From NCBI GenBank assembly GCA_013397455.1, contig VYZB01000238.1:1099637-1163636 (forward strand): a DNA stretch of 64,000 nucleotides. The letters are read 5' to 3'. How positions within the stretch are numbered: position 1 is the stretch's first letter; every line of letters begins with the position of its first letter. Of the stretch, positions 1 through 13,190 are shown piece by piece. The position numbers and the translations under genes are program-made. This stretch comes from Crotophaga sulcirostris. Lineage: Eukaryota > Chordata > Aves > Cuculiformes > Crotophagidae. Below the pieces are notes generated by a model. It had not been told where the DNA came from, did not search any database, and saw only the letters and a program-made list of their open reading frames with translations.

Positions 1-2234
1 AAAGTGCTCTCATCCATAACAGGGACTAAATCCTACTAAATCCCACAGGTCTTGCAGCATGAATATGACTTCATGTTCGGTGAGGTGATGAGTTTATATG
101 ATTTGCCAGGCCATAGCTAAACCCTAAGGTCATGATTAAGTCAATGACACCCTCTCCATCCCTAAAACGTACCAGCAAGAATTGCTCACATGATGCTTCA
201 AACAAAAAAGCATCTAGTTAAAAAAAATTCTCAAGTGATGAGTGCCAGCTTATTTTTTTCTTGCAGTTCTCAAGCTGGGTGGCTGCTGAGCTGCAGGCTG
301 GTCGTTTGTGCATGGCTCCCAGCACCCAGTTCCTGCTGGAGCACAGCTAATTGCACACTCCTTGGTGCCTGGCTGGAGGCAGTTACCCAGTCTGGCTGTG
401 TGAGTTCACTGACACTCACCAATGATGCACAGCTGAACTGGGCACGGAACAAACGGGTTAGGAGAACAGCAGGGTTTGGAAAACACATGCATGCAGATCT
501 GAGCAGATTTATTCATTACCTCTGTGGCTTTCTGAAGTTCACAAAATTCAGATGATATTCATTTAAATGAATGATCACTATTGAAAGTTAAAAAAAAATC
601 CCACTCTATATTTTTGGCTCAGAACAATATATTCTATTGTTTGTACTAGTTACAAAAATTGCACTTTAATCCCTTTCCTTATAGCCAATCAGAAGGCAGG
701 AACAGCCTTCCGCCTTCCTTTTTGCACAAGTCTTTCCATGGATATGTGAATTTTTCAAAGTGTTTAGCACACATGCCCAGTCTGGCCAAGCCACAACTCA
801 TAAACAGTTCAGGTGCCCACGAGGGATGTCCTCACAAGTCCTTTCTAACACTGTCTTACCTGGTGTACGTATTTCTCCCATATTCCCCATCAGCTTCATG
901 AGAATCATCTCAGGAACCTGATAAAGGTCTAGAAAAAAATCAAGGACATTGCTTAGTGCCCAGCTCTAATAAGTCTATTGCTGACTTATTATCCACAATA
1001 ACACACTTGGTTTCTTCCTTTCACTTCATACTTCCTAGTTTCTATTCCATTTCTTTACAGCTCTTCCAGTAAAGCTCCTTGTGCTTGACACATATGAAAT
1101 GCTTGGTGCACTGTTCCTAAGCCAGTCACATGCTGATACCCATCCCTTAATCAGCTCCAGTTGTACTTCTTCCTGCCTGCCCAGCAACCCCAGTGAGCCT
1201 CACACATAGGCAAGGACCAGTGGGAGCCCATTAATGCTCCAGCAGGCAGTGTTTGAAAAGGCCACTCCACGCTGTTTATACCTTGTGCATCACATTTCAG
1301 CATCTTCTGTGTTATCCATCAGCTTGCAGGAGCCTTGCCCAAATGGAGCCTGTCATGACCTGGGCTGGCATTTTCCCCGGGCCTAATGCTACTGGTTACC
1401 AGAATTTGTTGGATAAACTTGACTACTATGCGAACTCCTTGTGTGCTGGATTCTGGCTCACTTCAAATTCGGCTAAGCCAGCTGACAGTCAGAGTGCTCA
1501 GTTAAATCCTGGCTGTTCTAAGCATGCACAATTCCTACCTTCAGCAAGAGGGTGGTCACTGTGGGTGCCACCTCTCCCCTGGTCTATCTGGAGAGTGGCT
1601 GCCACACTTATACATTTCCCAGGTGGTGCCACTATTAGAAAAGTTAAGTGAATGCTCAGCGCAATTCAAGTAAATTTTTAGATCACCTTATTACATAAAG
1701 GAGTAAAGATTTCTCCCCTTTTACAGTTACAACCACAATAAAGAGAGTATTTTCTGACCCAGAAAATTGGCATCAACTGTACTGCTTCGCTTAATGTACC
1801 ATGTATAAGATAGCGATGTAGTAGCAGTAGTTCCACCTCCAAGGCTTATTCTTAAAAGGAATCAACTATGTTCTAAATGCAACGGATATGCTGACATAGT
1901 TTGACACTTTCTCCCACCCCAAAAATTAGCAGACATCTTGAGTATTTCAGATGTCACAAGTTACACTGATCCACTAAACAAAGGGTTGTGAGGGTTTCCA
2001 GGGAGGGATGGCTTTAGGGTTTTTATTCATTTCTGTGTACCTTTGAGATCAGTGGGAGTATGAACTTCCCCAAGCCCTGAGGAACCCTGCCAGTCAGTGT
2101 TGAGGTAAGGAAAGCTGGTCCTCTAGAAGCAGATGCATCATTGTTGTCACTCAGGAGCGGAAAATGGGGTCACCATAAGCCCCATGGGTCTTTGCAGCTG
2201 TTCCTGAATATCTTTATAACCTGTGATTTAGTAA
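1..2234. other. intergenic, no gene seen
   Basis: Mixed AT-rich sequence with short frames only (longest 132 codons at 1253-1651, no recognised product). No clear repeat. Confidence 0.7.
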
Positions 2235-2640
2235 TATAGAATCACAGAATGGTTTGGTTTGGAACAGATCTCAAAGATCAACCAGTTCCAACCCCATTGC
2301 CATGGGTTGGGACACTTTCTACTGCTCAAAGCCCTGTCCATCCTGATCTTGAATCCTGCCAGGGATGGGGCTTCCACAACTTCTCTGGGCAACCTTTTCC
2401 AGTGTCTCACTACCCTCATAGTAACAAATTTCTTCCTTGGATCCAATCTAAACCCACCTGCTTTCACTTTAAAACCATTGCCCCTTGTCCTGTCACTACA
2501 AGACCTGGTGAAAAGTTTCTCTCCATCTTTCTTATGAGCTCCCTTTATAAATTGAAAGGCCACAACAAATGTCTTCTTGGAGCCTTCTCTTCTCCAGGCT
2601 GAACAACTCCAGCTCTCCCAGCCTTTCATCAAATATTTGA
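2235..2640 (-). mobile_element. CR1 LINE, 3' fragment
   Basis: The plus strand starts ATAGAATCACAGAATGGTTTG, the complement of the CR1 3' terminus. On the minus strand the frame is open through the C-terminal tail of CR1 ORF2 (segments SDRTRGNGFK and MRVVRHWKRLPREVV). Only about 400 bp of a multi-kb element remains: the 5' truncation usual for CR1. A 134-codon minus frame (2228-2632) is this relic, not a host gene. Confidence 0.92.
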
Positions 2641-5600
2641 TTTAGGTTTTGCCCCTCTACTACTACTGCCTTTCTTTGGTTTGAGTTAAAACTCAGTAAC
2701 TACGAACAAACAAATGAACAAACAGTCAAATAGACCACAAGTAAGTGAAAATCCACAAAAATTGGGGTTTTTCCCAGAATTCCCCCCTTCTGGTCTATTT
2801 GGAGGAGCCGTTCAATACTACAGTAATGCTGTGTTTAACTCTGCACTTGACCCTGGCAGTACAATAGTGCTACAATGTTTTTGAACATTTTGTGGACCAC
2901 ACACAAGCAGGATGAACAGCAATCATGTGGCCAGCAGAATGCCTTGGATGTGACGTTTCCTTGGGGATCTAGAGGACAAAAAGAAAATAGTTTGTTGATT
3001 CGTATTTTGACTGAAATAGGTTTTGATCACTCAGACAAGTCTGTTCTGCTTGAGGGGGAGCAGCCTTCTCTGAAGCAAATGAGTAACACAAACACCGAAG
3101 TAAAATGGGTGAGCTGTTAAGAACAGAAAGTACCTGAAAAAAACCATTAGGGTAGTTAAATATTTAGATTCCTGCTCAGTTTTTAAGTGGATTTGATATG
3201 TCCTCATGCAACAGTTCTGACTACACTGCAGTATTCTCATATCCATCACAAAGGTTGTTCTGGAAGAGTTTAAGATGAAAGAAAAAGATCTGCTGAATAC
3301 CACCTCTTGATGGAAAGCATAATGCAAAATCCCACATTTCTTTTTAATTCTGCTTCCTCACTTAGCAAAACCAATCCCTTTCGCACGTGTCCCCTTTAGC
3401 ATCCTGGAAAACCGTGAGGGAAAATTACAAGTGGCTAATTTGGAAGAATGCTTTGTCTGTTGCACCCAGCACAAGTAAGGTCCCTAAAAGACAGGAAAAT
3501 GAATGTTCCTTTGAAGTGAAGGGGCAGAAGAATCTTTTTCAAACTTTGTAAGCATTTTACAATAATTATAACCTTATCCATTACTAATGCCACCTTGTGT
3601 AACAGTCCACTTGGGCTTCCTCCTTGTATAAACAGTGAAACAATAGTGGTTTTTGATATTTCTGAAGTTGTTATTAGTGCAAAAAAATTGATGTGAAACA
3701 GGAGCACAGCTATAAAGCTGCTACCTCGCTGCTTTGGATCTGAAAACACATCTGCATGGCTCAAACTTAATTTGGCTCTTTATGGGTTCTATTTAGAGCC
3801 TAGAAGTAACTTCTGCTGCATGCATGAAGGTTCGTTTGACTGTCAGGCCATTCTGGGTCAGCTGTGTACAGCCAAACCTTGGAGATTGTCCCAGTCTCAG
3901 GGGCCGTCTTGAGATGTTTGATTCTGCCCACTTTTCCCAGTTAAACAGAGTTCTCCCAGCTGAGTTACCCATCAAAGTACAGAGGGGAGCAGTAACGAGG
4001 AGCTGACAATGGCTCTCTTCCCTTTCAGGCAGTACTGAATCATTGCTCACATGAAACTGCAAGAGAGGACCTTGCAGTGATGTTGATGTAATTTTTTATG
4101 ACAGACAGAACTAGATATCTTAACCAGATGCTGTTATTAAAGAGGTGTAGCACTAGTTTCAGAAAAAAAAAAAGAATCTGCTTCCAGTATCCGTATTTCA
4201 GAAGAGATCTTGGAACATGTATGAGAACTGAGAAGAAAGCGGCAAGCGTTGTTCGTTCAAAATTGTGGAAAATTGTGTTGAAGAGTGAGAGACTTTGAAC
4301 ATGATTCAAGAGGACTGGCTGAGCTGCCTGAATTGCTCCCTGACGCCAGAAGAGAGGACTTTCCTTCACCCCACTCATCATCCTCACTAGAAAAAAAAGA
4401 AAAGTGGTTTTCTGCTGGATACTCAACCAGCTCTCTATTAGATCAGCAGAAGGGAGGAAATCTTTACCTCAGCCACGGTCTTCAGGTCCTCACAGGACCA
4501 ACTGCCTTTTACAAAAATGCCCACTGGGGTTAGAAGATTGAACCTAAATAAATTTCAGTCTGGATCCAGAGTACACATTTTTAACAGTGGATTAAGTAAC
4601 CATTAGGTTTCACCCAGGACCGTCACAGATTCTTCATCACCTGAGTCTTAAAAGCAGAGCCTTCTAAAAGTTATACTGTTAATTAAAAATGGAGTTGCAG
4701 GCTGGATGTGGAATGATCAGATGATGTTCTGGTTCTTTACACACTGAGTGCCTCTCTACAGTTTCACTCCAGAGGGGGCTGAAGCTTATTAGTGACTGAA
4801 GCTAGATGCTGTTCATACACTGATATTTGATCCCCAAGCCACGCATCACAACTTTGTGACAAAGCTAGTGATAAAGCAAAGAACTCAAAGCCATGTCATA
4901 TCCTAAAATATATAATTTCCAAAGAGCTGTGGAGGTTTTTTTGTTCCTTTCCGTGTTCCTGACATTTTTCACTGTCCTGTGGCAACTGTTTCCCTGTTGC
5001 TATGTGAGAATTAGGATTTTAGAAAGCTATTTTGAAGAAGCTTTGAGGAAAAACTTCAAAAATTCACACCGTTTAAAGATCAGGGGTAGAGCAATTTCTA
5101 AAGAAAAAGAATAGCAGCAAGCCTCTGATATCAGCCTTTGTAGAGGCAGCTGCTCACAAAAGCCCCACAGCAGAATGAATGTCTCAGTTTATTTTAAATT
5201 AAATATTTTTTCAGATACAGTCACAGTCATGTGGCCTTCACTTTCCTGGGTACCAGGTGTGGATCACAGTGGGTTATGTGATTTCTCCTTCATATCTTGG
5301 CATGCTGGGTTTTCCAGTCCTGGCCAAACTCTACCCTGGACAAATGTTGCCTTCATTTGCTGGCAGATCATTCAAGGGATCTTTTTGTGCGAGTGACAGC
5401 TGAAAGGAATTAAATTGTACAGTAAATCATTTAACTGGAGCCTAGAATGTGTGAACACCGAACCACAAACTCTGACAGAAGAAAATCAGAATTTATTCTG
5501 GTTTGAAGACTTTTAAAATTAATGGTCCAGTTTAACCACATATAACAAGCATGATCTGTTCAGTTTTCAGCAAGGTCTTCAACTGGATGTTATATACCTC

Positions 5601-8354
5601 TGTGGTAGTTTCCTTAAAATTATTTGAGGTTTCTTACTTGGGATTTTTGTTGTTAAAATTAATTTTATTCTCTTGAAATGTGAAAAAGTGCTAGCCAGGG
5701 CCGACAATGTCTGCCCACACAAAGTTCTGCAGGGGCAGTAGTAAACATCACATCCTTCCCCTGCTCCCACCGTGCAGGAATGAAGGATGAAGAAAGACAG
5801 TCTGGGATTAACAGCAAAAAACTAATGATGTTCTTTGTACTCAGACTTGAATTCCCCACATCTTGAGGAGGGTCTGCATGTTTCCTTCTGAGTTTCAAGA
5901 AATGTTTCCTTTCAACAGTTTTATTTAAATAAAAACACATTCTTATGGGGAAAGGAAGTTGGTTTTGACAAATCAACACTTCCTACAAGAGCCATTTCAT
6001 CAAAAACTCCGAAGTCACATTATTCGGAAACTGTCCTCATCCAGCACCCAGTCAGTTTGGCTTAGTGTGAACTCAAAAATGTAAGCCATATTCTGAAATC
6101 AAAAGGCACCAAGTCAAGGAGAAAGCCAAAGGTTGAAGCAAAGTAAGATCTGGGCAGGCAGAAGAAGACAGTTGTTAAAGGGGGACCCGCTGGGGCCACC
6201 CTGGAAGCTGTGAGCAGACGGTGCTGCAAGGAGGAGGGACAAGCGCTTACTGAGTTACCCTGGCACTGAATTGCCAATTATTTGTTATAGTCACTAACAG
6301 CTTTGCACCCAAATTCAGGCCAGCTTCTCACTTGCGTAGCCATCAGACAGAAAGCCTTGGTTTGTGGGCACACCGGTGTGCTGTAGGCAGCCTAGGGCTT
6401 GGAAAGAGGCGATGGTGTTGGTGCTGGAGCATCCAACTGCTTACTTACACACCAAGCTGGACTCCCCAAGACCTTCTGCCTCAGGATGAGATACTGCACT
6501 TGCAAATGGCCAGTGCTGTGTGGAAGTACCACCTTCTGTCCAGGAAAAGTGCTCATGACCATCAGGCTGTCTACCTCCTCCATTGGCCTGGCCTTTTCCA
6601 GCCAACCATCTATTCCTTGGCCACAACTTCTGAGGAGACAGAGCCTGTTCACAGACACTGGGGTACAAAAGCTGTGGGTTTAGTGAGATCAGGAACCAAC
6701 TCCCAAACTACAACAAAACCCACAAAAATTGTACACTCCTAAGACACCGCCTGAGGTGAGAGGGTCATTAGCCCAACATTACCCCATACTCCAAGGGCCC
6801 TCACCCTCCACTGTCAACTCCACCTTCCCCACCTTCTTCTTGCAGCTGGACTTGTTAGCACGGTGTGGTAAGCAGTGGCCTCAGTTTCAACACTACCACT
6901 CATTTCACCAGAACCAGGGCACGTGTACAACTGCCATTCCTTCCAATAGACAGATGGTCAGTCCCACTGTCCTCCTAACGCTCACTGGATGACAGCTGCA
7001 GAAGCATCAGGCTCACAGCAGTCCTGACTTCTAGGAAAGACACTCCAAGTGCTGTCATGTTGTAGAGCAGGAAACCAGAAGGACTTGGTGTGTTCATCAT
7101 TGGTCCTGCAAGGCACTGCCAGGCCACCCTGTCGCCATTCAGGGCTCCTGCGACAAGGAGTTTCAACCTTTTCAACTTCCAGCAGTTTGGATGCCTCCTG
7201 TGTTTGAAGCTGCTGGAACCACATCAAACGGCCACGAGCAATAAATGCCGTGAAGGATTTATTCAGCCTGGGTATGAGTGTTGCTGATGGGAGAGAAGGG
7301 AACAACAAAGATTTCTTAGCCACTATTGTGATCTACCCATTTAAAAATATATATAAAAAAAAAAGAATAAGAAAGGTTCCTTTTTTATCAAAACCATTTG
7401 GCTGAGCGTTTTACTGCAGACCTTGAGCAAGTTCCAAATTGCCTGGCTTACATAAATACCTCTACCACCAGTGAGCCTTTGCAAAAGGAAAATATTTATA
7501 ATTGAGTAGTAAACCTTACTAAGTGACAATCATGAGATACAGTACATTTTAGAAAAGCCAAGCATCAGACTTTTGAATTCAAAACCTATAACTGGAAATA
7601 TAAATTCCAAAACAATAAGTAGATTCAAACATTGCTGCAATTAATTTAATTAGTTTCACATTGGTACAGAAATGCATCTGTGCACAAAAGTTAATACATT
7701 GTAATATTTTCTGCTTAGGGAAGCTAATTTTTAACAGCGGTCATTTTTCTTAGTTCCTTTTTTTCCATATTTTCTTCCAGATTCAGTAAAGAACATCAGT
7801 CCAATGTATTTTCAACTTTAGGTTATTTTTTGTGCATTCAAGAGAGATCAAAAGCCCAGTCCACAAGCACATTTGCACTAACTGAATACACCCATTTTAA
7901 AAGCTAGTTTGCAAATCAAATCAGTGCAACTTTCCCTTTCCCTCTTCCTATCTAATCTCAGTTATATCTCTTTAAACTGGGCATTTCCACTACCATCTCA
8001 TGCTGGTCTTTTACAAGAACAGAAGTCATCCAGGGTGCTCTGGACCTCTCTGTAGGGCTTTTCAGTCATAGGTACTGATTGTGTTTAGCAGTGTGTCCCA
8101 TTACCAGATTTAAGAAACACCCAGCTCTTCCCCTTCCTTGCTTTTATTCTTTCTTCTTTGTTGCCATTATAATGGGTGCACCTAAATGCAAGGTACAGAG
8201 AAGATGCAGTCAGACTCTTCCAGGAGATGCAAAGCAATACGTAAAGAAGCAGCAGACGTAAGCCACAGCAAGGAATTTTCCAATTCAGTAAAAAGGGGGA
8301 AAAAAAGGATTTACCATTGGGATGGTCAAACAGTAGACTAGATGTTTCAGGAAG
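2641..8354. other. intergenic, no gene seen
   Basis: Short frames on both strands without family resemblance. An A run lies at about 4165-4175. The stretch 6330-7300 is richer in GC and carries several overlapping frames (longest 136 codons) that I could not assign; an old transposon body is possible. Confidence 0.65.
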
Positions 8355-8508
8355 GTATGGACGCCCCATTCTTGGAGGTGTTCACATTTGCCCAAACACA
8401 GCCCTGTGCAGCCTGATGCAGCTCCCAGTTGGCCCTGGTCTGAGCAGGGGTTTGAATCAGGTGATCTTCTGAGGTGCCTCTCAACCTGAATTACAATTCT
8501 GTAATGGT
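8355..8508 (+). mobile_element. CR1 LINE, diverged 3' fragment
   Basis: The sense-strand 3' end of CR1 is recognisable in order: ATGGACGCCCC…CTTGGAGGTGTTCA, then CTGAGCAGGGGTTTGAATCA, then GATCTTCTGAGGTGCCTCTC and ATTCTGTAATG. It is clearly more decayed than the copies at 2235 and 38911. Confidence 0.75.
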
Positions 8509-8522
8509 CCTTAATGAAAGGA

Positions 8523-8570
8523 CACAGACAGGTATGTCTAGGATCTCTAAGAAGATCACAGACAGGTATG
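8523..8570 (+). repeat. 14-bp direct repeat, 34-bp period
   Basis: CACAGACAGGTATG occurs at 8523-8536 and 8557-8570. It lies just after a CR1 fragment. Probably a small local duplication. Confidence 0.75.
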
Positions 8571-8826
8571 CACCATCCCTACTGTCTGTGTGCCAGTTCC
8601 ACACAGTATGTGGAGATAAGTTTGAGACAACAGATAATAATATCTATGTCAGACAAGTTTGACAGGAGCTATTCCCTCAGACCTGTTTTGTTTTTTAAAG
8701 ATACATCACAGTTCAGTTCAGTTCCTGGCATGTACAAGCTTGACATATAGAACTCAAACCAAAACCTTTTTCTATATCCATACCTGAAGACATTTAGAAT
8801 TTGAAACAATTTAGCCCCTCAGATGT

Positions 8827-8845
8827 GGACGTCGAAAAGACGTCC
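8827..8845. repeat. short inverted repeat with two GACGTC sites
   Basis: Arms GGACGTC and GACGTCC (7 bp, perfect) around a GAAAA loop. Each arm holds GACGTC, the core of a CRE-like site, though not the full TGACGTCA. Confidence 0.7.
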
Positions 8846-9155
8846 TTTATTGCGTATCTTTGCATTCATAAATGGTGGTGTAAGGTTAGGGCACCAAAAG
8901 AAATGTCCAAGCAGGACTGTCCTCAGAAGGGGAAGGGCAGCAACAAATTAGGAAAAGACAGAGAGGAACCTGAAAAGCTACCCTAAACTCTCCTGCCTTT
9001 CCCTCTGACTGGTGGCCACTTACCTCTCATTTCCCCACACTGCATACAAAGCAAATATCTTCTCCTTGTGGTGGTTTCTTTCCACCTGGTGAGAATGACC
9101 AGTACTAAAATACCTACATTTCAGTTAGTATTTTGTGCTAGTTTGGAAATATATC

Positions 9156-9165
9156 GGGGGGGGGG
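9156..9165 (+). repeat. poly(G) run of 10
   Basis: Ten consecutive G followed by TTGTGTGT in AT-rich DNA. Its length may be misread in sequencing. Confidence 0.9.
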
Positions 9166-9720
9166 TTGTGTGTATAATATAAATACTTCCACTGCCATTT
9201 CTGGGAGAGGAACAGGCTGCATCAACTTTGCTTCTCTGCTCAAGTGTTGCTGTATTTTCAGTTCATCCTACAAATGTGGCATTGTCTCCTAAAATTACAT
9301 TACTAATTACAGCTAATACACCCAAGCCCAGAAGAATGCAACTTTGATGTGTGTAGCACCCCTACGCAATTCCTCTGGCATGCAAATGGCAATTATACGA
9401 CAGGGCTCAAATGCAGCTTGAAAGCAAAGATGTAAGGCCAATTTATTTAGTGCCCCTAGACTGAACAAGGTGCTTATTCCAGTGCCAGATTATGATTGAC
9501 CAAGATCTATTCACAAAAATTTTCCCACTGGTAATGTGCAACAAAATGTAATTATTACTAGTCCAGTTGTTTTACAAGAAAATAAAAAAAGTCTGTCTTT
9601 AGCCATAATTTTGGCTGGGCTATCTGACAGAAATCGACTGCCAGCTACAGCAGCAGAGCAGGCTGGAGGGAGTAGGTGTGAGGGTACAAAAACCAGAACA
9701 AGACAGGTTTGCGGCGTGGC

Positions 9721-9895
9721 AAGAAACAACAGGAAGGAAAGAGAGAGTGGAGAGAAAGGAAGAGAGAATATAGTTGAAAGAGGCAAAGGAAAAAAGAGAA
9801 AGTAAGAGTGGTTAAAGAAATATAAAGACACAGAAAGCAAACACAGAAAAGAGAAAAACAGATGTGAGAAAATGAAGAAAACTGAGAAAGAAAAC
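9721..9895 (+). repeat. purine-rich (GA/GAAA) low-complexity tract
   Basis: About 175 bp, strongly A+G on the plus strand (AGGAAGGAAAGAGAGAGTGG and similar). The complement is nearly free of stop codons, which explains the 178-codon minus frame at 9511-10047 with its Phe/Ser/Leu-rich product. Confidence 0.85.
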
Positions 9896-12800
9896 AGCGT
9901 AGACAGGTCAAAAAATAAAATGGGTGGATTAGCCAAAGATAGTTCCCTTGAACACTTGCCACACACTAACTCACTAAGGCAAGAGCTGGACAACATGCTT
10001 TCCACTTTTGGAAGGAGCCAGTTTAGACTTCTGCTGCAATCAAGCACGTGAAATCCCCATTTTTCTTGTTAAACAGCGACAGGCATGAGATCAAGAGCAG
10101 AGTTCTTCTCAGTACAGCTAGAAAAGCACTTGCCACGTGGCACCTAGTCCTGGTTGCTTTGTGTGCAAGCTCTGCCACAAAAGCCTAACTGAAAAAAGAT
10201 TTCATTTGGGAAAAAAAGAAATGCAGGGTCAGTAATTTAGCAGCACACTGTGACAGCTCTAGGGAGCTTCAAAATAGACACACACGTTTGATTAACAGGG
10301 GAGGGGTGTGAAATCAAAGGAACAGAACAGAACTTCTTCATTGCGCAGAACCAGAGATGAGCTTTTCTGCACACTTCAGAGTTACAAGAGGGGGTCACAA
10401 GCCAAAAAAAAGTCCCTTTTTATTATCAGCAAGCAAAATAAGTCATCCCAGATCTCTGGTTGACATATTAGAATAGACATGAGATGAAAAAGAAAAATTG
10501 ACATTTAATTGCAAAAAAAAGCAAAGTAATCTGAAACCATTTACAAATTATTACTTATTTGAAGAGACACCAAAAAAAACGGATTTAGAAGATGCAAATG
10601 TAGTCTTGCATCTTTTAAGGAAAAAACCTCAATGAAATACACAAAGAACAATTACATCAGAAAGACTGAAGTAGAAAAATCCAGACACATCATTTCTGTT
10701 TGCATTAACATGGAGGGTGATGCAAAGACAGTACTATACTTTTTAACTCTAATTTACTCTTTTTTTGATTCAAATTTTACTTCTATGATTTAACATCCAC
10801 ATTTAAACACAACAAGATAACATCTGTGGCTCTAAAATGAAGCATAGCCTTAACCCATGAAATAGAAAAGTTATTCAAACATTGATTGAAAGACACGTAA
10901 AATTCTCATTTGACGTAAGAAAAATAATGCAGATAGTTCAAAATCTTGATGAAATTCAAGCTTAGCAGCAGCCATTTCAGTAGCAACTATATGACATTTT
11001 TAAGCAGAAGTTAGTGACTAAAGTTTGCAGGAGTACAAAATCCTTCTGATGACTCATCCTAAGCTTATCTACCAAAATCCTGCATAAATATTTAAGATAA
11101 TCACCACATAATCACTAAGTCATGCTGGCATGTGGGCCTAATTTGTTTTAAGAGAGATAAAAAATGTGAATTGTCTCTTCAAGCAGGAGATCAGGGCAGG
11201 AAACCCTAGGGGAAAGAGTTCAGGTTCTTATTTGCGTGCGTTGTTGTTTTCAAGTCAGTCAAGTTAAACTCACAGAGCAGGTCTGAGTGCACAACAACCG
11301 GGTTTCTCTCAGTTGTTTGGAGCAGTAAGTAGCATTTCTATTCTATTTCAGTCTTCACTCAGAAAAATCCCTTTCTTGTAATTGTTTTAAAAGAACCCCA
11401 CAAACAAAACAACAAACAGGAAATAATTTGCATACCTTAATAACTGAATTCTTGAAATCAAAGATTTCCTTCCATAACCTTATGTAGAATTTACAGGACC
11501 AAACAAACCATATACCTTTAAGACATAATATCACAAGTCACACTTTACAACTGTGGGTCCAGGCTCAGCAGGGCTGTGCTTGTATTAACTAGTTTTAAGG
11601 CATCCATCACAGACAGAAAGTCAATGTATACACCAAAATTTGCCAGATGGGTTTTATCCATATGATTTAAAAAAAAAAAAAATCCCTCCATCCTTCCCTT
11701 GCTTTTCTAAAAAAATGTGCTAATAAAATAGGATAGGCTTTTAGCCAACTTTTTCCCCTGAATGAAGGAGTTAATGTACTAGACTGAGTCCATTAGAACC
11801 AAAGCGAGCAATGCTGTGTTGCATGTGTTGACTTGACCATGCACTGAAATTTTAATAGCAGGGTGACAGCAGTGATGACGCGGAAATGAAGCGCTCTGGG
11901 TTTGGCTCTCTGCTCTCATGCAAACTTGGACAGTGAGTTCCATCTGTAAAAGAAGGATAACAGTTGACTGTCACACCCTTAGATTTGTCCATTCAGGCCA
12001 TGAATGAGCAAGTCCCCAAAGATTGTGGCATCCTATGTGAAGGCACTAGGTAGCTGGAAGGTCATAATTTGGCTGAAAACTGTTTTGAGAAGCATATCCC
12101 TTCTGAAGTCAGGCACCCAGGACAGCAAAGCTACAACATCAATAACAAACACAGCATTCTGTGGTCTTTTCCTGAACCAAAAGCAAATGTTCCTGCAAAA
12201 TATACAATTAACAAGATACTAAAATTGTTCTGCGGCTATGAAAGTGCTCAGAAACATTAGTTTTTAGCTCTCAGATTATTTGGGTAGAGTTTTTGACTGG
12301 ATAAACACGGTGGCCTTGTAAGGATCATTCTCAGCTTCATGTTGGTGTGCCACCTTATTCCTCTGGCTGTAAATCTCGTGAAACATTTAGATTCCCTCTC
12401 GTTATCACTGGCAAAGCAGTCAATATATTGTCATTAGGTAGAGCTTGACAGCTGCACGGAACTCTCAGATCCAGCCAAAGCCCAGAAAATCTAAAAGGGG
12501 CAGAGGAGCAGTGGTGGGTGCCCAGGCTGTGCAGGGGTGCCACAGCATGTGGAATGGGTGCTGGTGGCTGCTCAGTGCCACACAAATGGCCATGGGACTG
12601 GGGATTACAGGACAAGACACTTCCTTTCAGCTGCTGAGGAAGGAGTTAACCGAGCACCTAAATTTGGAGTTAAAGACTAGACGTGTGATGGATTTATGAT
12701 GGGATCCGTGAAGTGAATATAGTGCTTGGCATCCAAGAGTCAAGCAGCTTCCTGACTGAGTAGGATCCACAGAGCTTTGCATATTCCTCCTGAGCCTAAA

Positions 12801-13168
12801 ACTCAGAGTAGCTCAGGACATCAGAAAGATGAGGGAAGATGTTTTACTGATTCCCAGGTAAATTCTAAGCGCTTAAAAAAGAAGTTGGATTGTTTTTATG
12901 GATTTTACCTGCACGTATCCTGTCCTAAGGCTTGCAACCAGCCAAGCCACAAAGTTCAGCAGGGTACAGTAGGTGTTTATGCCTTCTATGGGGGACTTAA
13001 CACAGACACATGTAGACGTCTTTTCTAAGGACATAGGTTTAAGTAGCTCTGGCACCTAAACTGAAAGTAATGGTTTTTTACCCTGTATGAATGAAACTAC
13101 CTCTTGAAACCCTAAGTGATGAGGAAATTTACATTTGCTGCATTTAGCTTCCTGGTCAGCATACTAGG

Positions 13169-13190
13169 TACTGTAGCTGTACTGTAGCTC
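13169..13190 (+). repeat. 11-bp tandem duplication
   Basis: TACTGTAGCTG followed by TACTGTAGCTC, a recent-looking small duplication. Confidence 0.7.

Larger units (their letters stand above)
8509..9720. other. intergenic with small repeats
   Basis: Holds the 14-bp direct repeat, the GACGTC inverted repeat and the 10-G run listed separately. No gene is recognised. Confidence 0.65.

Noticed and set aside
9511..10047. 178-codon minus-strand open frame, hydrophobic Phe/Ser/Leu-rich product
   Set aside because: It is the complement of the purine-rich tract, where stop codons are rare. The product is low complexity.
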